DNA from: Clostridia bacterium | GTDB lineage: Bacteria; Bacillota; Clostridia; Christensenellales; DUVY01 | Assembly (NCBI GenBank): GCA_026001225.1 | Contig: BNZQ01000001.1 | Coordinates: 21,186 to 85,185, forward strand | Length of the DNA stretch: 64,000 nucleotides | Direction: 5' to 3' | Shown: positions 19,010-27,203 of the stretch, piece after piece | Layout: the number at the start of each line of letters is the position of its first letter | Numbering within the stretch: position 1 is the first letter of the stretch | Translations under genes and position numbers: made by a program | The notes under the pieces: generated by a model | Databases searched by the model: none | Seen by the model: only the letters and a program-made list of their open reading frames with translations | Told to the model about the DNA's origin: nothing

Positions 19010-20029
19010 ATGAAGATTGTAACCTTTGGTGAATTGATGTTGCGCCTGGCTCCGCAGAACTATCTGCGGTTTACGCAGGCCGATAAATACGAAGCGGCAT
19101 TTGGCGGCGGTGAGGCCAACGTGGCGGTGTCGCTTGCTAATTTTGGTATGGACGCGGCGTTTGTGACGAAACTGCCCCGGCACGAGATAGGGCAGGCGGC
19201 AGTCAACAGCTTGCGTAAGCTCGGCGTAGATACGTCTAAAATTACCCGCGGCGGTGAAAGAGTAGGAATATATTTTTACGAGAGAGGCGCGAGTCAACGT
19301 CCGAGCAAAGTTATATACGACAGGGCGGGTTCCGCTATCGCTGCCGCGAAGCCTGAGGATTTCGATTGGAACACTGTTTTGGAGGGCGTTGACTGGTTCC
19401 ACTGGACGGGCATTACTCCCGCACTCGGCGACGGAACAGCCGCCATTTTGGAACAAGCTTTAAAAATCTGCAAAGAGAAAAAAATAATCGTATCCTGTGA
19501 TTTAAACTATCGTAAAAACCTATGGTCAAAAGAAAAGGCCCGGGATGTAATGATAAAACTGATGCCTTACGTCAACATCTGCATATCCAACGAGGAGGAC
19601 GCCGACGATGTGTTCGGCATTAAGGCCGCGAATACAGATATTATGGGAGGGAAACTGCCGCACGAGGAATATAAATCTGTCGCTAAGCAGCTTAAAGATA
19701 AGTTTGGGTTTGATAAGGTTGCGATAACACTGCGCGGCAGCATTTCAGCGAACGACAATAATTGGGCGGGGCTATTCTATGACGGCAAAAATTATTTCTT
19801 ATCCAAAAACTATCTTATACATATCGTGGATCGGGTGGGCGGCGGCGATTCGTTCGGCGCGGGTTTGATTTACGGCTTACTGCATAACTTTGACGGGCAG
19901 AAAGCGATTGAATTTGCGGTTGCGGCAAGTTGCTTAAAACACACTATCGAAGGTGACTTCAACATGGTATCGGTGAACGAGGTTTTGAAGCTGACGGAAG
20001 GAAACGGAAGCGGCAGGGTACAGAGATGA
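19010..20029 (+). CDS. kdgK: 2-keto-3-deoxygluconate kinase (PfkB family)
   Basis: The 339-residue ribokinase-fold protein shows FGGGEANVAVSLA, the substrate-site signature of KDG kinases, and the PfkB anion-hole motif DRVGGGDSFGAG with the catalytic Asp. It phosphorylates 2-keto-3-deoxygluconate to KDPG with ATP. The 4-nt overlap with the KDPG aldolase gene, and the genes upstream, leave little doubt of pathway. AAAGGAAA precedes the ATG. Confidence 0.92.
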   Translation: MKIVTFGELMLRLAPQNYLRFTQADKYEAAFGGGEANVAVSLANFGMDAAFVTKLPRHEIGQAAVNSLRKLGVDTSKITRGGERVGIYFYERGASQRPSKVIYDRAGSAIAAAKPEDFDWNTVLEGVDWFHWTGITPALGDGTAAILEQALKICKEKKIIVSCDLNYRKNLWSKEKARDVMIKLMPYVNICISNEEDADDVFGIKAANTDIMGGKLPHEEYKSVAKQLKDKFGFDKVAITLRGSISANDNNWAGLFYDGKNYFLSKNYLIHIVDRVGGGDSFGAGLIYGLLHNFDGQKAIEFAVAASCLKHTIEGDFNMVSVNEVLKLTEGNGSGRVQR

Positions 20030-20661
20030 AAAAAGGAATATTCGACAAAATTTACGAAGCGGGTATTATTCCCGTCATAAAAATAAGCAATGTTGAGGAT
20101 GCGGTTCCGCTTGCAAATGCTTTAAAAAAAGGCGGATTAAGAGTATTGGAAGTGACGTTCCGTACAGACTGCGCGGCGGAAGCAATCGCCCGCATAAAAA
20201 AGGAAGTTCCGGGCGTTACGCTTATTGCGGGTACGGTACTTAATATTGAAAACGCCGAAAAAGCAGTCGGTTTGGGAGTAGAGGCTATTGTCTCGCCGGG
20301 ATTGAATCCCGAAGTAGTAAAGTGGTGTTTGTCAAGAAATATTAATATTTGCCCGGGTATTGCTACGGCGACCGAAATAGAACAGGCTATGAGTTTCGGG
20401 CTTGATCTGGTCAAATTCTTTCCGGCCGAAGCGTCGGGAGGGCTGAAAATGTTAAAAGCCTTGTCCGCACCGTATTTCAATATGCGCTTTATGCCTACCG
20501 GAGGTATAGACGAGTCCAACTTTTTGGAATATCTCGGCTTTGATAAAGTCATCGCTTGCGGCGGAAGCTGGATGACAAGAGAAGATTTGATAAAAGCCGG
20601 GAAATTTGACGAGATTGAAAACATTACCCGTTCAGCAGTAAATAAAATCATTAGGAGATAA
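20026..20661 (+). CDS. eda: KDPG aldolase
   Basis: The 211-residue TIM barrel has the class I aldolase residues of Eda. LEVTFRTDCA carries the catalytic Glu, IAGTVLN and VSPGLNPEV follow, and LVKFFPAEASGG carries the Schiff-base Lys, then MPTGGI. It cleaves 2-keto-3-deoxy-6-phosphogluconate to pyruvate and glyceraldehyde-3-phosphate. Length is normal. It starts inside the kdgK stop (ATGA) and ends 4 nt before the next gene. Confidence 0.95.
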   Translation: MKKGIFDKIYEAGIIPVIKISNVEDAVPLANALKKGGLRVLEVTFRTDCAAEAIARIKKEVPGVTLIAGTVLNIENAEKAVGLGVEAIVSPGLNPEVVKWCLSRNINICPGIATATEIEQAMSFGLDLVKFFPAEASGGLKMLKALSAPYFNMRFMPTGGIDESNFLEYLGFDKVIACGGSWMTREDLIKAGKFDEIENITRSAVNKIIRR

Positions 20662-20665
20662 AAAA

Positions 20666-21613
20666 ATGGTCAATTTAAAAAGCACAATCAAAGGCGGTTT
20701 ACTGGAGAATTTTTATCCGGTGGGCTGGGATTTGGACAAGATCGACAAATGCGTGGGGACGCCGGAAACAGTTTTACAACGGCAGTCGGATTGGCACAAG
20801 GATTTTGAACCCGTTATGTGCGGAGACATCTCTGAGTTTGAGGTCAAAATGGGGCATGAAATTGCGTATGAAATCAAAGCCGGCACGGACAAGAAATATC
20901 CGCTCGCTTTTATTCTGCCCGCGGGTCCTATGGGTATGTACAAATGGGCGGCGTATTTCTTAAATGAATGGGGTACGGACTGTTCGCATGTTACGACCTT
21001 TAATATGGACGAGTACGCCGACATCGACGGCAATACTATTGCGGGAACGGATAAAGCCAGCTTTGAGTACGCCATGACGACGCAATTTTTCGATAAGATA
21101 AAAAAGACGATTCCTAAAAATCAGCGCCACTTCGCTACGAAAAGCAATTTACCGACATATGACGAAAAGATAGCGGCGATTAAGAAAAGTAGCGGCAGGA
21201 CTGTGCTTGTATACGGCATAGGTCGTATGTGTCATATAGCTTTTTGGGAGCCGCAGTTCGCGGGAGAGTACAAATCCGAAGCCGAATGGCGTAACCAGAC
21301 GTATCGATTAGGCGCGAAGCTTCATCCGCTTACGGTGGAGCAGAACGCGCTGACTTCTTTTAAATCCCGTACGACGCTTGTTCCGGCTACCGCGAATACG
21401 ATCGGGCCTAAATTGTTGTTCTCTGCCGATTACGCTATCGGCGGCTGCGACGGTATTTGCGGGCGGGGAATGATGTGGCAGGGATTGAGCTTTTGGATGA
21501 CGCTGCGGTACGGCAAAACGCCGTGGGTGCCTTCGACCTATGTCCCGACAATGCCGGGCAGATTATTTTTTGTTAAAGAACTCGCGGGACCGCTTGAGCC
21601 GGAGTGCAATTGA
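20666..21613 (+). CDS. Divergent glucosamine-6-phosphate deaminase-like protein
   Basis: The 315-residue protein is longer than NagB (240-270) but keeps its core. FNMDEYAD, with Asp115, matches the proton-transfer Asp, and GIGRMCHIAFWEP matches the NagB GIGxxGHIAFNEP block with His190 and Glu195 retained. The residue two before the His, usually Asp or Asn, is Met188, and Gly is Cys189. The pocket is therefore altered and the substrate is probably a different amino-sugar phosphate. It is followed after 1 nt by a PIG-L deacetylase, suggesting a second deacetylase/deaminase pair beside NagA/NagB. AGGAGA precedes the ATG. Confidence 0.78.
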   Translation: MVNLKSTIKGGLLENFYPVGWDLDKIDKCVGTPETVLQRQSDWHKDFEPVMCGDISEFEVKMGHEIAYEIKAGTDKKYPLAFILPAGPMGMYKWAAYFLNEWGTDCSHVTTFNMDEYADIDGNTIAGTDKASFEYAMTTQFFDKIKKTIPKNQRHFATKSNLPTYDEKIAAIKKSSGRTVLVYGIGRMCHIAFWEPQFAGEYKSEAEWRNQTYRLGAKLHPLTVEQNALTSFKSRTTLVPATANTIGPKLLFSADYAIGGCDGICGRGMMWQGLSFWMTLRYGKTPWVPSTYVPTMPGRLFFVKELAGPLEPECN

Positions 21614-21614
21614 T

Positions 21615-22319
21615 ATGAATGTATTGATAATATCCGCCCATCCGGACGATATAGAAATAAACTGCGCGGGAACGGCGGCCAGGTTAATAAAGCGCGGCGA
21701 CCGCATAACGCTGTGCAATCTGTGTTCCGGTAGTTTGGGACATATGGTTATTAAGCCCGCCGAGCTTGAAAAAATGCGTATTGAAGAAAGTGAAGCGGCA
21801 GCCAAGATAATTGGGGCGAAACGCTTGCCTTTTATATCGTCCGACCTTGAATTATATTATCAAGATAAAGGTACGAGAGACAAGGTTGTGGATATAATCC
21901 GTAAAGCAAAGCCGGATTTTATTATAACGCACCACCCGGAAGATTATATGTGTGACCATGTTGCGGTCAGCAAGCTTGTGTTTGACGCGAGTTTTTGCGC
22001 TTCTTTACCGCACTATGAAACGAAGATTGACGGTGTAGTACCTATATGCCCGATTTATTATATGGATAATCTCGGCGGGTTCAATTTCGAGCCGACCGAA
22101 TATGTGGATATTTCGAAAGAAATAGAAACGAAACTGAAAATGCTGTCGTGCCATCAAAGCCAGCTTGCATGGATGAAAGAACACGACGGGATTGATTTTA
22201 CTGAAACGGTAAAAGCTTTTTCTAAAACACGCGGTTTACAAGCGGGTGCCGCTTATGCTGAGGGCTTTATACAAATGCGCGGCTGGGGTAGGATGACGAC
22301 AAGGCGATTGTTGCCATAG
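21615..22319 (+). CDS. PIG-L (LmbE) family N-deacetylase
   Basis: The ATG at 21615 follows the previous stop by one base and gives a 234-residue protein beginning MNVLIISAHPDDIEINCAGT. AHPDD supplies the first zinc ligands (His, Asp), and HHPEDYMCDHVAV supplies the distal zinc His in the DHxxV position. The family de-N-acetylates GlcNAc-containing molecules, including chitobiose, GlcNAc-inositol and bacillithiol precursors. Next to the NagB-like gene, it probably deacetylates an amino sugar of this pathway. An upstream in-frame ATG at 21540 lies within the preceding gene and is not needed. Confidence 0.85.
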   Translation: MNVLIISAHPDDIEINCAGTAARLIKRGDRITLCNLCSGSLGHMVIKPAELEKMRIEESEAAAKIIGAKRLPFISSDLELYYQDKGTRDKVVDIIRKAKPDFIITHHPEDYMCDHVAVSKLVFDASFCASLPHYETKIDGVVPICPIYYMDNLGGFNFEPTEYVDISKEIETKLKMLSCHQSQLAWMKEHDGIDFTETVKAFSKTRGLQAGAAYAEGFIQMRGWGRMTTRRLLP

Positions 22320-22354
22320 CCTGCGGATTATCCGAAATTCAAATAGGTTTCAGT

Positions 22355-23362
22355 ATGAAAAAAGGCATATCGGTAGCCGGAAATATCATAATCGATAACG
22401 TGAAAATCATCGACGGGTATCCTCCGCAGGGGAATCTGTGCAATATACGCGCGGCGAGCAAAAGCACAGGCGGCGCGGTGTGCAATACGGGCATATCCCT
22501 GGCGCGGCTCGACCGCGGCTTGCGCGTTTCCGCGCTCGGCTGCGTCGGCGGCGATTCGGACGGGGAGTTCGCGCTCGGCCGTTTGCGGGGCGACGGATTG
22601 GACGTGTCGGGCGTGCGCGTGCAGGGCGGCGGCGTTCCGACGGGCTTTACCGACGTAATGACGGACGGAAACACGGGCGCGCGTACGTTTTTCCACGCCC
22701 GGGGCGCGAACGCCTCGTTTGACTTTCCGCATATCGACTTTGACTCCCTGTCCTGCGATATATTCCATATGGGCTACGCTTTGCTGCTGGATAAATTTGA
22801 CGCGCCCGATCCGGAGTGCGGCACCGTTATGGCGAAAGCCCTGCGCGCCGCGCAAAAGAAAGGTTTGAAAACCTCGCTCGACGTGGTAAGCGAGAACGGC
22901 GGCCGCTTTAAGCGCATAGTAACGCCGTCGCTTAAATACTGCGACTACGCCGTTATGAACGAGATAGAGGGCGGTATGATTTCAGGAATCGAGCCGCGCG
23001 ACGCGCAAGGCGCGATTATTCCCGAAAATATCGAAAAGATTTGCCGCGCGTTGTTCGCCGCGGGAGTCGGGGAATACGCCGTAATTCATTGTCCCGAGGC
23101 GGGATATATGGCGTGCGCGGACGGAAAATTCGTAACCGTGCCGTCGCTCCGGCTGCCCGAAGGGTACGTACAAGGCACGGTGGGGGCGGGCGACGCTTTT
23201 TGCGCCGGCATACTTTATTCGCTGTATAAGGAATACGAACCGGCCCGCGCGTTGACCCTCGCGGCGGCGTGCGCGGCGGCCAATCTGTCGGCAAGCGACA
23301 GCGTCGGCGGCATGAGAAGCTTAGAGGACACTTGGGCGCTCGATAAAAAATACCGTAACTGA
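22355..23362 (+). CDS. PfkB-family carbohydrate kinase
   Basis: The 335-residue ribokinase-like protein shows VAGNIIIDNV at the N-terminus, a STGGAVCNTGISLARL substrate motif, and the anion-hole block GTVGAGDAFCAG near the C-terminus with the catalytic Asp. GC content by eye is clearly higher here than in the preceding 22 kb and resembles the pfkA region. The following gene is a truncated D-lyxose isomerase, so the kinase may phosphorylate a pentulose or ketohexose made by it. The ribosome site is weak (AGG). Confidence 0.85.
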   Translation: MKKGISVAGNIIIDNVKIIDGYPPQGNLCNIRAASKSTGGAVCNTGISLARLDRGLRVSALGCVGGDSDGEFALGRLRGDGLDVSGVRVQGGGVPTGFTDVMTDGNTGARTFFHARGANASFDFPHIDFDSLSCDIFHMGYALLLDKFDAPDPECGTVMAKALRAAQKKGLKTSLDVVSENGGRFKRIVTPSLKYCDYAVMNEIEGGMISGIEPRDAQGAIIPENIEKICRALFAAGVGEYAVIHCPEAGYMACADGKFVTVPSLRLPEGYVQGTVGAGDAFCAGILYSLYKEYEPARALTLAAACAAANLSASDSVGGMRSLEDTWALDKKYRN

Positions 23363-23385
23363 TATAAAATCCCGGGAGATATAAA

Positions 23386-23616
23386 ATGATTAACAAGGAA
23401 CAGTACCAAAAGGCGGCCGCGAGGGCGTTGCAGTACTTCGATTGGGCGGGTATACGGCTCACGGAGGCGGAAAGGGGCGCGATAGAGGTCGCGGACTTCG
23501 GTTTGTCGGATCTTGACAATATCGGGCTTGAGATATTGACGTATGTCAATACGGAACGCGTCTGCGCAAAGGAGGAGGAACTGAAAGCGGCGGTGACGGA
23601 GCAGGGCGGTTTGTAA
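23386..23616 (+). pseudogene. Truncated D-lyxose ketol-isomerase (YdaE-like), N-terminal part only
   Basis: GGGAG precedes an ATG whose 76-residue product aligns with the start of Bacillus YdaE. Shared features are an early AG-I-LT-EE helix, a DFGL block and the strand L-I-TYVNTERVCAKE. YdaE-type enzymes run to ~165 residues and carry their metal-binding cupin (EHRHP and following) after this point. Here homology stops at CAKE and a 13-residue unrelated tail follows. The metal site is absent, so the product cannot be active. The break at ~23580 is the left edge of the phage-like segment. Confidence 0.72.
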
Positions 23617-23688
23617 GCGGTTTTCCGGTCATAAAAGCGATAAAAAACCGCGTGAAAGAAGCCCGAAAAATCTTTGGTTTTCCGCGTG

Positions 23689-23735
23689 TTTTCACTGGAC
23701 TATTATCCGCTTTGACGGTATCCTTTGGTTACAAA
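23689..23735 (+). repeat. 47-bp upstream element, copy 1
   Basis: This element recurs at 24261-24307 with three blocks in identical phase: TTTTCACTGGACTA at offset 0, TTGACGGTAT at offset 23 and GTTACAAA at offset 39. Bases between the blocks differ. Each copy lies just upstream of the ribosome site of a small-operon gene (23754 and 24349). A phage or element promoter or a regulator-binding module is likely. TTGACG has no good -10 at 17 bp, so it may not be sigma-A type. Confidence 0.65.
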
Positions 23736-23753
23736 ATCAAGGAGGTAATTATC

Positions 23754-24071
23754 ATGAAAAAACCGACCGTAAAGTTCAACAGCCGGGGAGAAACCGGCAA
23801 CATCTACAGCATTCTCGCGATGACAAGGCTCGCAATCCTGCGGCAGGAAAAACAGCGGGTGCTTGACGACTGTGCTCTGGCAACGTTCGAGGATAACGGC
23901 TACGGAAAGGAAACGGCCGCGTTCCTGAAAAAGCACGAGAACTACAGCGCGCAAGCCCTTGCCGAGTTCGACGCTATGTGCAAGCGGGTATACGACAGCG
24001 GGAGCTACGAGGACGCGTTGCGTATCATCCGCGAAAAGGTAACGCTCAAAGACCTCGACGGGCGGTACTGA
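23754..24071 (+). CDS. Small hypothetical protein of phage/mobile-element type
   Basis: AAGGAGG lies 8 nt before the ATG at 23754, giving 105 residues with no signal peptide or membrane segment. The sequence is mostly helical and charged (LRQEKQRVLDDC, AAFLKKHENYSAQALAEF). I recognise no domain. It is followed by a terminator and then the amidoligase gene, whose upstream region repeats this gene's own 47-bp element. The two are therefore probably co-regulated. Confidence 0.6.
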   Translation: MKKPTVKFNSRGETGNIYSILAMTRLAILRQEKQRVLDDCALATFEDNGYGKETAAFLKKHENYSAQALAEFDAMCKRVYDSGSYEDALRIIREKVTLKDLDGRY

Positions 24072-24094
24072 CAGCAAAGGACTAAGTTCAAGCA

Positions 24095-24115
24095 AGGGAG
24101 CCGCAAGGCTCCTTT
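24095..24115 (+). terminator. Rho-independent terminator after the 105-residue ORF
   Basis: GGAGCC and GGCTCC arms around a short loop are preceded by AA and followed by TTT. The rest of 24116-24260 is A-rich, with loosely repeated GAAAAnCCGC units and no ORF of note. Confidence 0.6.
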
Positions 24116-24260
24116 CGCGTTGGTCCGCGGCTTAAGAAAACTACGTGAAAAACGCTCCGAAAATACGTGTAAAAGTTGCCTGAAAACCGCCCGAAAAACA
24201 GTTGAAAAACCGCTTAAAAAACCCGAAAAATTCTTTTATTTTCTTTCGGTTTTTGCCGTT

Positions 24261-24307
24261 TTTTCACTGGACTAATGTTGCGATTGACGGTATTGTTGTG
24301 TTACAAA
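24261..24307 (+). repeat. 47-bp upstream element, copy 2
   Basis: Second copy of the element at 23689-23735, with the three blocks at offsets 0, 23 and 39. It ends 41 bp before the amidoligase ATG. Confidence 0.65.
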
Positions 24308-24348
24308 GCGGATGAACGAAACACCGCGGCGGAAAGGAGATAACACAC

Positions 24349-25236
24349 ATGAAAACACAAAAGTTCGGAATCGAAATCGAGATGACGGGACTGACACGGA
24401 GCGCGGCGGCAACGGTAATCGCAAAGCACTTCGGCACGACGGTCAGCTTCGAGGGCGGCGGCTACGACACCCGCACGGTAGCGGACGGCACGGGCAGGAA
24501 GTGGAAAATCGTAAGCGACTCAAGCATCCGCGCCGCAAAGAAAGGCGGCGGCTATGCGGGCGACGAGTACAAGGTAGAGATGGTCAGCCCGATCTGCACC
24601 TACGCCGACATCGAAACGGTACAAGAGATAGTACGGCAGCTTCGGCACAAGGGCGCGATGGTAAACGACTCCTGCGGAATACACGTCCACATCGACGCGG
24701 CGGCGCACACGGCGCGCAGCCTCTGGAACCTCGCCAACATTATGGCAAGCAAAGAGAACCTGCTCTTCAAGGCGGTCGGGGTGAAATCGAACCGCGAAGG
24801 CTACTGCGAAAAGGTAGACCGCACCTTCCTTGAAAAGCTGAACAAGGCGAAGCCGAAAGACAAAAGCAAGATAAAGACGCTCTGGTATAACGGCAACGAC
24901 GGCAGCAATAATCACTACGACGGCAGCCGCTACCGCGCCCTGAACCTGCACAGCGTATGGCAGAAAGGCACGGTGGAGTTCCGCCTCTACAACAGCAGCC
25001 TGCACGCGGGCGAGATTAAAAGCTACATACAACTGAGCCTCGCGATTAACCGCCAAGCCTTAACGCAGACGTGCGCGAGCTACCGCACGACGGAAACCAC
25101 GAACGACAAATACACCTTCAGAACATGGCTGCTGCGGCTGGGGCTGATAGGCGACGAGTTCGAAACGGCAAGACACCACCTGCTGAAAAACTTGAGCGGC
25201 GACATAGCCTTCAGAGATAACCGCAGAGCGGCATAA
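24349..25236 (+). CDS. Amidoligase-family enzyme (COOH-NH2 ligase fold)
   Basis: The 295-residue protein shows the conserved blocks of the phage-borne amidoligase family (Pfam Amidoligase_2): FGIEIEM at residues 5-11, a VEMVSP block, CGIHVHID at 109-116, RYRALNL, and GTVEFRLYNSSL with Glu210 and Arg212. The fold is related to glutamine synthetase. The acidic and His residues would bind ATP and Mg for making an amide or peptide bond. It is followed after 16 nt by a gamma-glutamylcyclotransferase, a known pairing for this family. The acceptor is unknown. GGAGA precedes the ATG. Confidence 0.88.
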   Translation: MKTQKFGIEIEMTGLTRSAAATVIAKHFGTTVSFEGGGYDTRTVADGTGRKWKIVSDSSIRAAKKGGGYAGDEYKVEMVSPICTYADIETVQEIVRQLRHKGAMVNDSCGIHVHIDAAAHTARSLWNLANIMASKENLLFKAVGVKSNREGYCEKVDRTFLEKLNKAKPKDKSKIKTLWYNGNDGSNNHYDGSRYRALNLHSVWQKGTVEFRLYNSSLHAGEIKSYIQLSLAINRQALTQTCASYRTTETTNDKYTFRTWLLRLGLIGDEFETARHHLLKNLSGDIAFRDNRRAA

Positions 25237-25252
25237 AAAGGAGAATAAGAAT

Positions 25253-25699
25253 ATGAAAACGGAAAACAAAACGCTGTACATAGCCTACGGCAGCAACCTG
25301 AACCTACGGCAGATGGCGATACGCTGCCCCACCGCAAAGCCGGTGGGGACGGCGATGCTGAAGGACTGGCAACTGACGTTCAGAGGCGTGGCGACGCTTG
25401 AACGGGCGGAGGGCGCGCAAACGCCCGTCGGCGTATGGGAACTGGAAACGGCGGACGAGGCGGCGCTCGACAGGTACGAGGGGTATCCCCGGCTGTACCG
25501 CAAGGAATTCACCGAGGTGACCGTAAGAGAAAAAACGCTCACGGGAATGCTGTACCTTATGAACGACGGGATACCGTGCATGCCGTCTAAGTTCTACCTT
25601 GACGCGATAGCGCAGGGCTACGAGGACGTAGGACTGGATACGGAATATCTGACGGACGCGTTGGCGCATACCGAAGGGAAAATGCGGGGATACAAATAA
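25253..25699 (+). CDS. Gamma-glutamylcyclotransferase-like (AIG2/GGCT) protein
   Basis: The 148-residue protein has the GGCT core: YIAYGSNLNLRQM at residues ~9-21 forms the glycine-rich loop, and Glu76 in RYEGYPRLYRKE is the catalytic acid of the family. Members cleave gamma-glutamyl amide bonds by cyclisation to 5-oxoproline. Next to an amidoligase it could remove or remodel the bond the ligase makes. AAGGAG precedes the start, and a strong terminator follows, so the pair forms one transcription unit. Confidence 0.88.
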   Translation: MKTENKTLYIAYGSNLNLRQMAIRCPTAKPVGTAMLKDWQLTFRGVATLERAEGAQTPVGVWELETADEAALDRYEGYPRLYRKEFTEVTVREKTLTGMLYLMNDGIPCMPSKFYLDAIAQGYEDVGLDTEYLTDALAHTEGKMRGYK

Positions 25700-25725
25700 C
25701 CCAACAAAAATTCATGTGTGTCGGG

Positions 25726-25751
25726 AAAGAGAGTCTGCGGACTCTCTTTTT
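25726..25751 (+). terminator. Intrinsic terminator of the amidoligase-GGCT unit
   Basis: Perfect arms AAAGAGAGTC and GACTCTCTTT around TGCG, with the T-run continuing after the right arm. Confidence 0.8.
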
Positions 25752-25772
25752 CGTAGGAGGCGGAAATGAGAT

Positions 25773-26741
25773 ATGGGAGCTAAAAAGAGTACGGCGGTCA
25801 AGCCCGCCCTTTACGATAAAAGCCTTGCCGACCGCGCCGTGGCGTTTATAAACAGCCTGTGCCACACGAAAGGCGAGTGGCACGGCAAACCGTTCGAACT
25901 GTTGCCGTGGCAGAACAAAATCATCCGGGACGTGTTCGGCACGGTTAAGGAGAGCGGCTTTCGGAGGTACAACACGGCGTACATAGAGATACCGAAAAAG
26001 ATGGGCAAGAGCGAGCTTGCCGCCGCCGTCGCGCTGTATCTTTTGGCGGGGGATAACGAATGGGGCGCGGAGGTGTACGGATGCGCGGCGGACAGACAGC
26101 AGGCAAGCATTAATATGGATTTGACGAAAGTATACACAAAACCCGAAACTTTAAACGCGTATCTTAAAAAACACGAGGCAAAAATTTTGGAGGAGTTTGA
26201 TACTTTCTTTGATTGTGCGTTACCGATACCTACGCAAAGGCAAGTTGTTGGACAAGGTGGTAGATATCAAAATCAAACGGTGTATTCGGCCAAGGCGAAC
26301 GCAAATGAAATAATCGCGGCGGTTATTGCGTGTGGCGGAATAAGTGTGACGATCAAACAAATGCTTATTGAAAAATGTGCTTCGATAATAAAAATTGCCG
26401 GACATGAGCGAATATTTTCAAGTTATATTATTAGAAACGCGATTGCCGTTCCAGCCGCGATTTTATGGCAATTTTCCGAATCGGCAGTTTCATCAAGCGA
26501 AAAACTCAGCATACTTGAATCTTGTAAATATGGTGCGGATGACCCAGACCCTCAAAAGATTAAAGCATTTTTATTGTCTTTTGGCGAGCCATATACAGTG
26601 CTTTTTGGGGCAGGAAAAGAAGCTCGATTAGAAAAGAACAGTAGAATAGACAGATTATTAAATATATTAAAACAACGAAATTTAGTAAGCAGTTGGAAAA
26701 AGGCGACGCTTAAAGATGAGTACAAGGTAAAGGCAGTATAG
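25773..26741 (+). pseudogene. Phage terminase large subunit N-terminus fused to unrelated sequence
   Basis: The first ~118 codons encode the start of a Terminase_1-type large subunit: a basic N-terminus, LPWQNKIIRDVFG, the ATPase P-loop region YIEIPKKMGKSELAAA, and YGCAADRQQAS. At about 26110-26130 the composition drops from GC-rich to AT-rich and terminase similarity ends. The remaining ~200 residues, to the stop at 26741, match nothing I know; they look globular and helical. Walker B and the nuclease domain are missing, so packaging function is lost. The ORF stays open across the join. GGAGG precedes the ATG. Confidence 0.75.
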
Positions 26742-27035
26742 CGGACGGTCGGCAATCTCATCGGCTGTCAACGCGTCGTTTGTTTGTAGCGTTTGACGTA
26801 TTCGTACCTTAGTTTTCATGAATTTTATTACGGCATTTTCCTTTTGATGGGCGTAAGCGAACCTTATTTATTTTAGTATTTCCTAAATAACTTTGGTTGG
26901 CGACCGCCTTACCGGTCGAACTTATTTGGTTCTTGTAACGATTGGAGCGCACGAAAACTTGCATCGCTTATACTTAGTTCTGCCGAGTAATGGCCGAGTT
27001 TGTCTATGAAACCCTCAAATTCGACATATTACATC
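26742..27035. other. AT-rich intergenic stretch without recognisable gene
   Basis: No ORF with convincing similarity was seen on either strand. It separates the terminase chimera from the promoter of the first DUF4143 gene. Confidence 0.5.
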
Positions 27036-27077
27036 TTGAAAATTTGGTTTATATATGATATACTCTGAACAGAGTAT
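27036..27077 (+). promoter_or_regulatory. Promoter with overlapping palindrome for the DUF4143 gene at 27204
   Basis: TTGAAA (27036-27041), a 17-bp spacer and TATACT (27059-27064). A palindrome with perfect 7-bp arms, ATACTCT/AGAGTAT around GAAC (27060-27077), covers the -10 box and start site, a typical repressor position. Confidence 0.75.
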
Positions 27078-27203
27078 GCAATAAAATCTCATCGATATGG
27101 ACATTATATGCAACTACAATATGAGCATTATAAAATCATCAAAGTGGACATTATGCTTGACATTTTTATGGATATCGGATATAATGAAACGGCGAGGTGC
27201 AAA

